Source: Eretmocerus hayati
Taxonomy: Eukaryota; Arthropoda; Insecta; Hymenoptera; Aphelinidae
DNA length: 64,000 nt
NCBI GenBank assembly: GCA_029851415.1
Contig: CM056743.1
Coordinates: 123,906,305-123,970,304 of the forward strand
Direction: 5' to 3'
The position numbers and the translations under genes are program-made. Shown here piece by piece: positions 11,701 through 24,413 of this stretch. Under the pieces are notes generated by a model. That model saw only the letters and a program-made list of their open reading frames with translations. It did not search any database and was not told the DNA's origin. The number at the start of each line of letters is the position of its first letter. Within the stretch, counting starts at the first letter, position 1.

Positions 11701-14700
11701 CTCTGATATCTGCATATTTATTCTCAAATGTTGATGCCATAGCAAGATATATAATAGTGCACTGTCATCAGAATGCGATCAAGTACATATGTACATCAAA
11801 AAAGTTGAAGTCCCATCAAAGAAGTTTCGTCGGTACTCTGACACATTTTGAGAATAGGCTAGAGAAAGGCCTAAAACGGTTCTTCTACGGGCCCTACTGC
11901 TCACATGGACGTCAAAAAGTCTCATATTAATTCAAATACAATTTCAACATATTGCTAACTAAGTAAATTTCTCTGGATTTTTTTCGAGACATCCCTGTTG
12001 TTAATATAATAGGTAATATTCTCGCGAATGCGTTATTCTGGAACACGTATCTTATTTTTCGGTGTTACCAATCCTGCTTTGGTTTTCTAGAGTTTATAAT
12101 GCAAAATGTGACGAAGATCAAACGAATGAACATTGATATCCTTCGTTAATGACAAATGAAACATTAGAGCATTTACAAAAATGAGTCACTACGTCATTTT
12201 TGCATCATCCCAAGTTGAATCTCAGCTTTGGCAAAAGTTATGTGTAATATAAGATTCGTAATGATGTAGATTCCTGCTCTAGTATAAAATCAGCCCAGAC
12301 AACTGATGGCCGATGATTTCTAGAAAACATTCAATATGATGCTTTTATTTCAATCAGTCACGTTGATTTATTTTTCGTCGCCCCTGTCTCCATCGGATAC
12401 GCTGACGATCGTTCTCTAATTTTGACGGAGTGGAAAATATTCCCTATGGCTTTGATACGATCGCTGCACGTCCGGTTTTTCGTGATTTCACCTTGATCAT
12501 GAACTGCCGTATTACGGTAAGTGGGTCTTGTAGGGGTGGACTCTTTTTTGACGCATTGTTCCATGCATGCCCTTGGCAACGTTCGTCACTACGATAGATT
12601 GATATTGTGACTTTTTTCGAGCGACGTGAATAATTGAAAAAAAAAAAAAAAAAAATCATGGGGTTTATCGGTATGCCCTGCCACAGCAAATGTGCTGCCT
12701 GATTCCAAGATTTTTTGAAAATAGAGTGGGGAAAAATTTGATGTAGTAGGATAAATGTTCGTTCCAGGGTGTTGGTATTTACAAATACAGTTCGCAGGGT
12801 AGCTGTGGAATTTTCAAAATCTCATCCAAGGATTTTTCCAGGATTTCAAGGAGTGATCAAAGTCTTAGAATTCCAAGGAGCTTTTGAGATTTGGGGGAAC
12901 AAAACTTATTTCGCAAATCGGAATAATTAATGACATCAAATCACCATCGGGAACCATGAATGAGAGATAAATTGTTCTTTAGGTGTAAGGCATCCAAATC
13001 TGAAAAAAATGGTACAGCTCCATCCAACACGCATCGAAATAAGATTACAATTCCGGTTAAAAGTTTCATACACTTAAAGATGAGAAAGTCAAATGAGGTA
13101 GGTCGATTTCTTTAGCCTCCTTGGTCCAGAACTAGGCTCATTTCGTAGCGTTTTCTAAGCACTTTGAGGACTGTTTGGAATATTTCTTGTGCGACACAAC
13201 AGATTTTAGCTAGGTCGCGTTCGGGTTCGCACTCACCAGGAAATTCATGAGAATTCGAATAAAACTTAGATGCGTGTCAGGCATGAACTGATGCACCCAA
13301 ATGGTTCGAGAAGCAGCTGAAAATAGGAGTCGAGAGCCTTAACATCCATTTTTTGAACTCATTTTAGGTCTTTTCTGGTGCAAGATGTGACTGTTTTTGT
13401 AAAGAAAGATTTACCTCGAGAACTTATCCTCGATCCTCCCAACATTTATAAACAATGAAGGAGCTGTACCAGAGCAATATAATGATGGTTAAGATCGATC
13501 CCCCAGAACAGTGCAGATACCGTCAATCGTGGTAACTTTTGGCCAAAAATAGTATTCTTCCCCTTGAAACTCGTGTAAAGTGTACGTCGTACATGAAAAA
13601 TGCAATGTATCTGTGGTCAATTGAAAGCTTATAATTTCAGCTTTCTATTAGGGGTGCATGAACTTCATTTGGACATATCTAGTCGGAGCTATGAGCACTC
13701 AAAGTTGTGCCCCTGAGTTGAGCCAGTTAGGGGTTACTCTGGGACAGGAATTGTCATTTATCATTCCTCAATCATTTGATTCGTAAGCTAGATCATGCAA
13801 CCGATTTTGATCATCATCTATTAAATGCTGAGTCCCTTAGCTTTCCAGCGACCTGTTGTATGAGTTCATTTGTTCGAATTTGAAATCTGCTATGATGTAA
13901 AACCACTCTCAGTAAAACCCACTGACCGCCCAATGGCTACTTTTCAGGGTTACGGCAACTCTTGTCAGAAACTGACCTTGGAAGGAGATACCTCCATGGT
14001 CAGTTTTTGCCAAATGTTGCCGTAACTGGAATTCCGTGGATCAAAATGAGACGGTCTCCAGCTCACTTTGAAGCTCTTATCAACGGCTACTTGAGAAAAG
14101 CGAATTCGATGGTAGTGAAGGTGTTTGGAAATATTTGAGACAACATGAGTCAGAGTCAAAGTTACCCCTATATTTGAGAAAAAAACACTCATTTCTCAGT
14201 TTCCAGCCTGCACAATTGAACCCGCATAAAGTACAATAACGTACCGATCAATTTATCGAGATATCTGTGCAGACAAGTGACATGTAGCTTATAACCACTC
14301 GTGATAATGACTCTACATGGGTTGTCCCAAAGTCCCCCTCCCCTAATGCGCCTCGTTTCTGGCCCTGCAGCGCAGTTGAAATGCGCGCGCAAGTTCTGTT
14401 GCGCTCACTCCGTAGTTATTACGTTATTACGCAGGGCCCCGCCGCTACACCGCAGCATCTCTGTCGCTATCGAATAAGGCATGCCTTTTTTGGAATGATT
14501 TTGAGTAGAGTGGCGTGGAAAATCACTGCATCAATCACTTGCCATGGGGGAAAAGCAACGATCTTTCTGCATACATTGATATAGTCCGTGCCGTTCTTTG
14601 TTTTCATGGATACGAAAAAATAAACTTTTTCGACGTTTGAACGCTGTTATCTCGAAAAGGACTCATTTTAGCGGAAAGATGATGATATACAAATTTGTAG

Positions 14701-15116
14701 ATTAGATAAAGGTGAACAAAAAAGGTCCTCAGAAAAAATGCAAATGCCGTGAGGGCACATGTCGGTAGTGGTCATAGATCCATCTAGACTATTTGGAGAC
14801 CTTGCAACGAAGTGAGCAAATGTCAATAGAATAGTATAGCCTTCATACGTATTTTAGAATTTTTTCAGATTTTTCCCGTGTGTGGTTTCGGTGGCGCACT
14901 TGTACGAGCGTCGGAACGTTCTGTGACCGTCAGGAGACGTCACAGCTGTGCGCAAATTTATTATTTAACATTTTTCAATAGAGCAAAATAGAAACAATGA
15001 ATTTGCGAAGTTTGTTTGTGATTCTATGGAAAAGTCATTTTGTCGTTAACACAAAATTGTTTAACCCCCGCGCTGAACATTTTCGGTACCGTTTACAAAT
15101 CGCTGAACATTTTTTT
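11701..15116. other. Intergenic, mostly unassignable
   Basis: Contains an A-run at about 12638-12655, the small hairpin annotated separately at 13949, and a short CpG-rich patch at about 14380-14470. I recognise no gene. Some parts read like decayed repeats, but I could not pair them with anything else in the window. Confidence 0.4.
13949..14027. repeat. Short imperfect hairpin
   Basis: GTTACGGCAACTCTTGTCAG on the left pairs with the reverse complement of the segment ending GTTGCCGTAACT on the right, with a loop of about 10 bases around 13985. It looks like a small degenerate MITE or a chance stem. No function is assigned. Confidence 0.5.
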
Positions 15117-15676
15117 TAAGGTAGTTGTACACCAACTACGTGAGTCAGAGAGACTTAACCTCACTTTTTTGCCCACATCAAAATATTCGAAATTATTATT
15201 CTTGTTAATAACTGTACTTTTTCCATCAAACAACAAACAAAAACGATCATCTAAGCCTTCCTGAACAGAATCAGGCATGGTTTCCAAAGTTATCTACCCT
15301 AAAATTGAAATCACGTGTCGCATTTTTTGCATTCTACGCTTTGTATGAACAATTACTAAAAAACGACGTGGTCCATCATCTCCAGGCTTGGCCATATGAT
15401 TCATTGATACATAAACTCGGATCTCTCGCAGTCCCACCATTTTCTGTTGATCAGGTTTTGCGCTGGACCCATTTTTGTGCTGTTTTTGGGGCCCGCTCCC
15501 ATAAGCGCAATGTTAAAAATGTGCAAAATTGGCCAAATTGTGACGATCGATACTCTAAAACGGGATGGTCAGACGTTCTGGAATTTCGCACACGTACTGT
15601 TCGATATTAGAACTATCTCTCTGCAGAATCTTGAGAAATTCTGTTGATGAATAATTTTGGTGTACAACTACCTTAA
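15117..15676. mobile_element. Non-autonomous TIR element with TTAA ends
   Basis: The left end TTAAGGTAGTTGTACACCAA (15117-15136) and the right end (15657-15676) are perfect 20 bp reverse complements that begin and end with TTAA. TTAA target-site duplication is the mark of piggyBac-type elements, although piggyBac ends usually start CC rather than GG. The 520 bp interior has no transposase, so it would depend on an enzyme made elsewhere. Confidence 0.75.
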
Positions 15677-16618
15677 TCATAACTCATCGTAATCTACCAT
15701 TCCTGAGAGTTTCATTTTTACCGACGTATAGCACAAGCAATTTTTTGAAAAATTATGAAAAATGCAATAACAATTTTTCGGCACCCTTACGGGATCGCTG
15801 AACACCACCAAAGGTTTAGTTGAGCTGCCGCACGTAACATATTTCTTTTCCAGCCATCCCGGAATTTGGCACAAAAATAATCGCCAGCTCCCTTGCCGAT
15901 TGTTGTAATTCATGTCCCTTCCCTCAGAATTTCTCTGAACCTACAAGAGCTCGACAACTAGATGTAATTCAACTCCACAACAGCATCATGTGTGTGTCTA
16001 GCAAAATGTATAGATAATGTATATAATATCTCTCAGTATGGAAATATGTATAAATACTAGGGGCAGAACTATACCTTCGTGCACGTGTAAATACTATTAA
16101 GAAATATCTCTACTTGGTCAGACATTTTGTTATGTGAATATATATTCATCTGTATATCTTTTGTAATTATGTAAAATAAATGAGATTGTACATAAAATCT
16201 GCTGGTGTTTAATTGATATGCCACCCCAGATTGAAGATAGAAGGAAATACAATTCCACTCCCAATTGAATTACAGAATGACTTCTGTGATCAATGAGTGA
16301 TACTTGTGTAGATTGAATTCCCAAATAAGAATTTTATGATCCATTCAGATGCCTTGATGATGACAGCCTTAATAATCTTCCTTGACCATATAAAAAGTAC
16401 GATTTCATCAAATAAATCAAGTTGAAACTATGCAACCTACCCAATCGACCATTCACGGTTTGCTGTTCAACGTCTGCATTCAAAATCAATGGATAATAGA
16501 AAATGTCAGGATTAGAATACACTATAACAACATCATTCACTCATTCAAAACCAGTCGAATATCATATCACTAAATAATGAATTCAACTCAGTTGACTAAT
16601 CAGGAAAAGGACCAACCA

Positions 16619-17692
16619 TTAGTACTACAGAATTGACGATAACTCTGAAACGTTCCTATGTACGAGAATTTTGAAAAAAGCATCTCAAAGATCACCAAAA
16701 AACCTATTTATGGGTACCGAAAATTTTTGGTTACACAGAAAAACCGATTTATGGGTGCAGAAAATTTTTTCAAGAATTTTTTCGTGCTGATAATCGAGGC
16801 GGAAAATTGAAAAAAAATACTCGCAGCGGATTACCTGTAATTTTAACAAGAGTTATCAGATCACAAAAATTCCTACGGGATGTTGTGGATCGTTCAAAAA
16901 CCCACAAGTTTGTCATTGGAGGTTTTTTCCTACGACCTCTCTTGTCCGAGCTACGAGCTCCGAGAAGAAAACTTTCTAATGCATGGTTTCTTACGGAGAT
17001 ACTGAACCACGCGCTAACTCCACTTGCTTAGGCACTGTTCTACCGTCAAGAACCGCCCCAAAAAATTATCAAAGCACGTGTTTTTGACGTGAAATTGTCT
17101 GATTTTCTCGAGAATGCTATCAGATTTTTGCTTGGATGTGATCAACAGTCGTTTTTGTAACTTTTGCTCCAAAAACTCACTCAATTTCAGATTAGCCTGT
17201 CCAGGTCACATTTGGGCAGAAATCTGATAGCATATTAAAAAAAAATTTAGACAATTTTACGTCGAAACCACGCGCTTTAATAATTTTTGGGACGGTTTTT
17301 GACGGTAGAACAGTGCCTAGCAAGTGGAGTTGACTCGTGGTCCAGTATCTCTGTAAGGAACCATGCATTGAAAAGTTTTCTTCCCGGAGCTCGTAGCTCG
17401 GGCAAGAGAGGTCGTAGAAAAAAACCTCCAAAGACAAACTTGTAGGTTTTTGAACGATCTACAACATCTCGTCAGAATTTTTGGGTTCGGATAACTCTCG
17501 TAAAAATTACAGGTGATCCGCTGCAAGTTTTTTTTTTCAATTTTTCGCCTCGATTATCAGCACGAAAAAATTCTTGAAAAAATTTTCTGAGCCCACAAAT
17601 CGATAGTTTTTTTTTTGTGATCTTCAAGATGCTTTTTTCAAAATTCTCGTACGATGGAACGTTTCAGAGTTATCGTAGATTCTGTAATACTA
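16619..17692. mobile_element. Large foldback element (about 1.07 kb)
   Basis: The left arm starts TAGTACTACAGAATTGACGA and the right arm ends with its near reverse complement (CGTAGATTCTGTAATACTA). The arms are about 450 bp each and remain alignable through blocks such as GCATCTC, CGAGGCGAAA and GAGCTCGTAGCTCG around a centre near 17150. The short frames inside are not alike between arms, so I call no protein. Confidence 0.85.
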
Positions 17693-17820
17693 TGTATGAT
17701 CCATTAATTTTGACAGGTACTGTATACTCGACAACTCAACGTTCAGCCCAAATCATTAGATTATTGCAGAAAAGTGGGAACCACCGGACATCTGGTACAT
17801 TCTAACCTATAATATATACA

Positions 17821-17966
17821 AATTTTTGTTCCAATTGTTCTAGAATTCTCTTGCGATTTGAGCTAAACGACGAGTTAGGCGATTCAAGTTATTATCTAAC
17901 TTGAATGGCCTAACTCGTCGTTTAGCCGGAATCGCAAGAGAGTTCGAGAATAATTGGAACAATATT
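17821..17966. mobile_element. 146 bp full-length hairpin MITE
   Basis: The two halves are near-perfect reverse complements (TTGTTCCAATT...GACGAGTTAGGC paired with GCCTAACTCGTC...AATTGGAACAA) with a loop of only a few bases at about 17890. It is strongly palindromic and non-coding, and sits 280 bases beyond the SLC6 stop codon. Confidence 0.85.
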
Positions 17967-18248
17967 TAGCTTGCACGGCTAACGTGCTGTTCAATTCATC
18001 CCTTCATTGTTCAAAGTGAGAGAATCCCAGTTTTGAGTTGCAAATGTGAGGCTCGTGGAATGCTATGGGTTTTTTAGTTTTTTTTTCAGGAATTCATTGA
18101 AAGCTCATCACAGTTCTCTTGGCTGTACTTCAGAGCTACTTCTCTGAGCTTCAAAATATCATGAGGCCATTCGTCTTCAAGGAATTAATTCAAAGCGAAC
18201 TAAAACCTGGCCAGATATCCAAAAGGAAGTTCATCTTTTGATGGAGAC

Positions 18249-21200
18249 TTACATATCCTGAGTCACAAGGGTGCAGCCAGAAAATCTTCTATTATTTACC
18301 ATCTGGGACCAGGCAATTTGTTCAATTTGGACTTGGGGTTTCCATGCATCTGTGGCGGTAAGTCCTTTCTTCAGTTTCTCTTCCAATTTTCCCTATCAAA
18401 ATTAAGATATAAATGATCAAGTCACAATATTTTCAGTCGATCATTCGAAATGGTATTTCGGGGAATTGATTCTCTTTGTTGATGAATTATTATAGTATAC
18501 CTCATTCACTAGTAAGAAATAAACAACATAACCAGGAATGCAAAGAACGCTAATGAGGCAAGAGCTCCAACCAAGTGCTATAGCCCATCCCGGGTAGGCA
18601 ACGCCGTTGTAAGTCACTTCGGTATTGTAAATTATTGTTGTGACGAATATGAACTGAAATGTATGATTCATTCTCAACTCTCTTCTATGCGTAAGAAATG
18701 TATGATCGAAGAAGAACGCGTAGTCGCGGCACTCTCACCAATATGATCACCGGATTTATGTACTTCCAGCAGAGTGGCCACCACCAGTGTAACTTCTGAT
18801 TGATCATGAATTCTATATCTCGGACAAAGTTTCTGCAACCTTCATAAAAAATTCATTAAATAGGCCAAGGAACTCACTAAAATATCAATAATGAGTCTAG
18901 GATAATGATTATTTTGATCAAGTCATCTGTATAGCCCACCATAGGTCCATCCAACTACAACAACTTCTACGAAGCAAACCAAAATTACTGTGATAGCTGT
19001 CGCATACCAGTCCAATAGCTGGAGAATGTACATTCCACCCTGTAATGATTTGTAGCTTGTCAAATCTGTATGCTTGAAGTGATGCATCCTAGACTTACGT
19101 TCGTGACGAATATGATGGAACCAAAAAATAATGCCAGAACAAGTGTTGCCATGAACTGGTGCTTGTACTTTGCTAACTTTGGGTACTCGTCGGTAATACT
19201 TGACACAATGGCTTCAAGTTGACAGAACTGCAGATGTTGCAATAATAAATTGGACATCGATTTTTATCGTTGTATAATCTCAACTTACGCAACTATCAAC
19301 TCCTAGAAGGTAGATCATGAGAAAGAACAGAATGGACCAAAGCTGAGGCCAAGGAAGCATGGTGATGGCTTCAGGATAAGTGACAAATGCCAATCCAGGT
19401 CCTGGATCAATAAGATGAAGAAAAATGACTGGGCTGAAAAGTTTTTGAAGATAGCAATAGTTCTATTAAAATAGTAAGCACCTCCAGTGGCCACCGATGA
19501 GACAGGTAATTGAGTTTTGTGAGACATGTAACCAAGAACAGAGAAAACGACAAAACCAGCCAGAATACTTGTTCCACTGTTCACAATAGGCATGAATATT
19601 GAGTCCCTATAAAATAAAACTTGTATGAATACGGCTGAAAATCCGAGAAGAAATGCTTTCGATACTCTACCAAACAGTAGAACTGTGGAAACCTCTTGTA
19701 ATTTTAAAAGCCCTGATTATTGATATGGTTCCAGATCTTATTTAGATGATTCGACTCTGTTCAAGGCATTGACTACTTACAATTTATTATTACTACGGAA
19801 TGAATTGTAACTAGCTATGTTCAAAATAGCTCCCCATCCAGGACCTGTGGAAAAGAACATTTGGATGGCAGCATCAGCCCAGACCTAAAAGAGGATCAAG
19901 ATTTAATACTCTAAGATATTTTCATTGAACTATTTTAATGATATTTCATGGATTGCCGTGAACTGTTATATATTATCGACGAAGCGTGGATTTAACAATA
20001 TCCGCTTTTTATCATTGTAAATACTTTTCAGATCATACATATATGTATAAGAGAGTTAGCGAGTTTTACACACAACTTTCAATCATTTGAGTTTTCGCCA
20101 TTGCGTCACAAGAATCACGCGGCCACGCACGATCACCTTTTTCTATTTTATTAAGAATGGATTGTTATTTTTGAGATGCAACAAAGCTCAAATGATTGGT
20201 AATGCCAAGAAAAACCATAGTGACTCTGTCACACGATCTAGAAAGAATTTGCAATAATTTAAAAAGCGGCTATTGTTGAATCTAGCCCAAGTCGACAAAA
20301 CAGAGCAGTGTGGAATTCTCTTGATCTTAGATTGCGAGGGAAGCCCCTAACTAGAAACAAAAATAGATGATACAGAAGCAACCGGAAAAGTAGACGAATT
20401 CCTTTGTAAAACAATTTCCTATAGAAATCGAACGTACTTTCAAGTTGAGGAGCTCATCCCACTTTGGTAAAATGTAGAAAAGAATCCCATCAATGGCTCC
20501 AGGAAGTGTGATTCCTCTTACAAAAAATACTGATAAAATGATGAATGGAAAAGTTGCAGTGAAATAAACAACCTGTAAAGGAACAATCAAATGATTATGG
20601 AATTTATAACCTCAAAACAGTCCTCTGGCTCTCTCTTACTTTTCCAACGGTTTTGATTCCATTGCAAATGCATAAGTACAGCACCAGCCAAGAGATCAAG
20701 TTGCAGATGAATAAAGGCCAAACAATGCCCCCGATGTCTTCTATACCGGTGGATATCCTCAAAACTTGATTGCTACAATAATAACGATCAAAAGCGATAT
20801 ACTTTCCAATTTTTTCAGATTTCAAAAGTGGCCCAAATATGCTAATATAGAGGCTTACTGAAAAAACTCATCGGCCGGTGTTTTTTTACTTCTCAGTAGT
20901 ACGAGATTATCGGATACATTGTTTCGGGAGAAGATTTCACCTCCTAGCTGGGGAAATTGAGATTCATAACAATTTCGTGTCACTTTAATTACAAATGCTT
21001 AATATTACCTTCAAACAGTTTGGAGTATTCCATGGATTATCGCAATCTTCCCATGGTAGCGTTTCTCGAAAGGACATCGCTATGAAGTAAAGTGGGTAAG
21101 AAATTACGACATTTTGGTACATCGTAAAGATAACATTCACGATTATGACAGCGAATCCCGCCCCTAAAATTAGCAAGAGACAGTGAAACTGATGAAATTT

Positions 21201-23497
21201 ATTCGAATGAGCTTCGTTTATCAGATCAATTTCAATATAGACCTTTGAAAAGTGGACTCATGCGGAACATAGTTAAGCAGCTCGCGTTACCAAACTGTCC
21301 AATTGAAGTTTCCATGAAGAATAGGGGGATACCACATACGAATAACATGAGGAGATAGGGTACCAAGAAAGCCCCTGAAAGTTGGATTAATTTTGAGCAT
21401 TAATTGAGATGTCCATTCTGTGGGGATTCTGTCAGCTTCCAGGTATGACGATTGGTATGAGATGAATTCGACGCCAAAGCGACCTACGGAAAGAGGTCAT
21501 CTCTCAGATTCTTTTTTAACCTTTTTCATTCGATCCTATGGCCCAAAATAGGAACTTCGGACCACCTATGGGGTCCAAGAAAAATTTCTCCTCTCCATTG
21601 CACGCACATCCGTAAACAGACCGAAAATTCATCGTGTGGAAATCGATGCTCTTTCATTCACGAAAATAGGAATATTTCGAGTTTTTGAATAGCTATCGAT
21701 TTGCGGGTTGTGGCATCTGAAAGCGCATCAAAAAACCTATCGGAAACATTGTCGAAAATTCCTTCTCTATGATTTGGGGGCCTCCTGAAGGCAGAAGAGT
21801 GTTTTTCACTAAAATGTTAATTTCTCAAAAAGCCAATTTTTTTATTCTTTGAAAATCAGATATTTGACGTAAAATTTTGCGTTTCTTCCAAAAGGATGGG
21901 TTTCAGAGGAGTTTGGGGTGATCCAAGTGACTTATGAGCCATTTTTTGAAAATTCGATTTTTTTGGTTTCAGAAAAAAGCGATTTTTTGCGCATGCGCAC
22001 AAACCTAGATTTTCGGCGCTACTTTCAATGGAAAGCTGTCAAAATTTCCTATAAAATGACTACCCGCAAAGTGAAAATTCATGCACTGAAACGGGATCTG
22101 CAACGATTAATTATATCGAATCAAAATCACATGAAAATTCAGCCCATGAGAGCCTGCTGAGATGCCACATTTACGAGATCTTCTCGGGACTAAATTTTGA
22201 GTACGGAATTGACCTGAAAAAAATTCGGAACACATGGTTTCAACGTGAAATTGTATGAACTTTCAAAATATGCGATGAAAAACTCCGTTTGAGGCAAACC
22301 CGAGGTGCTACATTCAATTTTTCGTAGTTTTGAATGTGAAATATCGTATTTTCTGTCATAAAATTGAATGTAGCATCTCGGGTTCGCCTCAAACGGGGTT
22401 TTTCATCGCATACTTTGAAAGTTCATACAATTTCACGTTGAAACCATGTGGTCCAAATTTTTTTCAGGTAAATTCCGGACTCAAAATTGAGTCCCGAGAA
22501 GATCTCGTAAATGTGTCGTCTCAGCAGGCGCCACGAAGACTTTATGGGCTGAATTTTCATGTGATTTTGATTCGATATAATTAACTGTTGCAGATCCCGT
22601 TTCAGTGCATGAATTTCAACTTTGCGGGTAGTCATTTTATAGGAAATTTTGTCAGCTTTCCATTGAAAGTAGAGCCGAAAGTCTACGTTTGTGCGCATGC
22701 GCAGAAAATTGCCTTTTTCTGAAACCGAAAAAATCAAATTTTCAAAAAATTGCTCATAAGTCACTTGGATTGCCCCAAACTTCTCTGAAACCCATTTTTT
22801 CGAAAGAACGCAAAATTTTACGTCAAATATCTGATTTTCAAAAAATAAAAAAAATGGCTTTTTGAGGAATTAACGTTCAAGTGGAAAACACCTTTTTGCC
22901 TTCAGAAGGCCCCCAAATCGCAGAAAAGGAATTTCCGACAACGTTTTCGATAGGCTTTTTGATGCCCTTTCAGATGTCGCAACCCGCAAATCGATAGTTG
23001 TTCAAAAAACTCGAAATATTCCCATTTTCGTGAATAAAAGAGCATCGATTTTTACACGATGAATTTTCGGCCTGTTTACGGATGTGCGTGCAATGGAGAG
23101 GAGAAATTTTTCTTGGGCCTCATAGTGGTCCGAAGTTCCTACTTTGGGCCATAGAATCGATTGAAAAAGGTTAAAAAAGAATCTCAGAGATGACCCCTTT
23201 TCGTAGGTCGCTTTGGCATGGAATTCATCATGGTGAAATGGAATATATGAATGAATGTATGATTATGAATTCAATATGATAAACTGGCTTACCTCCTCCA
23301 CTCCTGTAACATAGATACGGAAATCTCCAAATATTCCCCGTACCGATAGCATAGCCAGCACAAGAGAGCAGATATTCGGATTTGCTGGCCCAAGTTCCCC
23401 TACCTTGCACTCCACATTTCGATTGATCATCATGATGGTCATCTTGAAGGGATTTTTTTCTCGCCCCAGAAATGAATATAGGATCTTCTGCGGTCAT
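18249..23497 (-). CDS. SLC6 sodium/chloride-dependent transporter, 14 exons, 605 aa
   Basis: Plasma-membrane symporter that takes up an amino acid or transmitter with Na+ and Cl-. Exons on the minus strand: 23497-23293, 21374-21243, 21163-21009, 20947-20859, 20772-20640, 20572-20438, 19884-19781, 19606-19482, 19401-19289, 19227-19099, 19039-18940, 18839-18739, 18653-18501, 18392-18249. Each junction is GT-AG and the frame closes exactly at 605 codons, the normal family length. TM1 holds the Na+-site motif [14 protein letters not shown] (residues 48-61), with Gly where monoamine transporters have Asp. This points to an amino-acid carrier of the glycine-transporter-like group. The second outer loop has a Cys pair (153, 162) and a possible N-glycosylation site (N174). 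TM6 reads FFSTGPGWG, with Thr where Leu is common, and TM8 reads [12 protein letters not shown]. Substrate cannot be fixed. Intron 1 is almost wholly a palindromic transposon. Confidence 0.94.
21461..23229. mobile_element. Foldback element, family F, copy 1 (in SLC6 intron 1)
   Basis: A 1.77 kb near-perfect palindrome: arm 1 is about 21461-22318, the spacer about 43 bases, and arm 2 about 22362-23229. The ends read GATGAATTCGACGCCAAAGC and its complement. It fills the 1.92 kb intron 21375-23292, leaving under 100 bases on each side. Both arms keep a short frame of about 80 codons (around 21918-22160 + and 22423-22764 -) containing the block [15 protein letters not shown] ([15 protein letters not shown] in the 21918-22160 arm). 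I regard this as shared ancestry rather than proof of coding. No target-site duplication is clear. Confidence 0.9.
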
Positions 23498-23632
23498 TTT
23501 TTAATTAGCGATTTTGTGTGTTGTTGGGCAATTTGAGCATCGTTGAAGTATACATAAAAGTTATAGTTATGGTTTGTAGTTTGTATAGTTGATCATAGAG
23601 GAAACATTCTCTTGCGAAAGCTACGCCTACAT

Positions 23633-23642
23633 GTTTTATAAG
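23633..23642 (-). promoter_or_regulatory. Possible TATA box of the SLC6 gene
   Basis: On the minus strand the sequence reads CTTATAAAAC. It lies about 140 bases before the SLC6 start codon, so a start site 25-30 bases downstream would leave a leader of roughly 105 bases. No matching initiator was found, so this is position-based only. Confidence 0.33.
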
Positions 23643-23965
23643 CTTGGAGAAATTTCAAAAATCCTCGGTAATTGTTCTCGTGACCAGAGAACGATTTTAA
23701 ACAAATACAAGGTAGAAGAAGAGTTCAGTATGCTACTGCAAAGTGGAGTCATTGTTGGAAAAAATTATTATATTTCTATACTCTCCAACTGGCTGTCCGG
23801 TTATCGACTCGTCAGGTAATTATCAATATTCCAGAATTGCACCGCTATCTCCGGCTCAAGGTTTTTACAAGATAAAATAAACTAGACAGCCTTCTATGAG
23901 ACCGTGACGTTAGAAGTTGAACGTAATACGTGGAGACAAACGTAGCAAGTTCAATCCCGATAACA

Positions 23966-24413
23966 GACTTTTTGATGCACTGTGCGTAAAAGTATACTTT
24001 GTGCACAGTTTGTCAACTTTTACTCACAATTTGTCAAAAAGTATGGTGCGATATACGGGAGTGAAACCTATTTTATGCAATATCTCGATGTTTGGGTGTT
24101 TACAAAGTTGCTTAAGATAGTATTCGAGCCTCGTTCATGAGGTTCCCCATTTCCAAGCGTTTATTTCGATCCTCGCCTGCAGCTCGGACCGAGAATCAGT
24201 CGCTCAGAAGCATGCGAAGTATAATATTTCGCATCCTCGTGATGATTTCAAGAGATGATATTAAGATCGTCTGTGGCTCGGAGCGGAATCATTACGAGGA
24301 TGCAAGAAATAGATTTTACTCCGGTATGTATGGAACTATACTTTTTGAGAAACTTCGAGTGAAAATCGACAAACTGTGAGCAAAGTACATCTTCACGCAC
24401 AGTGTGTCAGAAT
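23966..24413. mobile_element. Foldback element (about 450 bp) upstream of SLC6
   Basis: The left arm (23966-24063: GCACTGTGCGT, CACAGTTTGTC, CAAAAAGTAT) pairs with the right arm at 24312-24413. The middle holds a further inner stem (GCATCCTCGTGATGATTTC against GAATCATTACGAGGATGC, about 24231-24303). It is non-coding and most likely a MITE. Confidence 0.75.

Noticed and set aside
22423..22764. 113-codon frame conserved in three foldback arms (22423-22764, 21918-22160, 33310-33594)
   Set aside because: Arms are near-identical DNA, so shared frames are expected. In the older copies at 28.5 and 30.5 kb the same alignment is broken by stops and frameshifts, so a real protein is unlikely.
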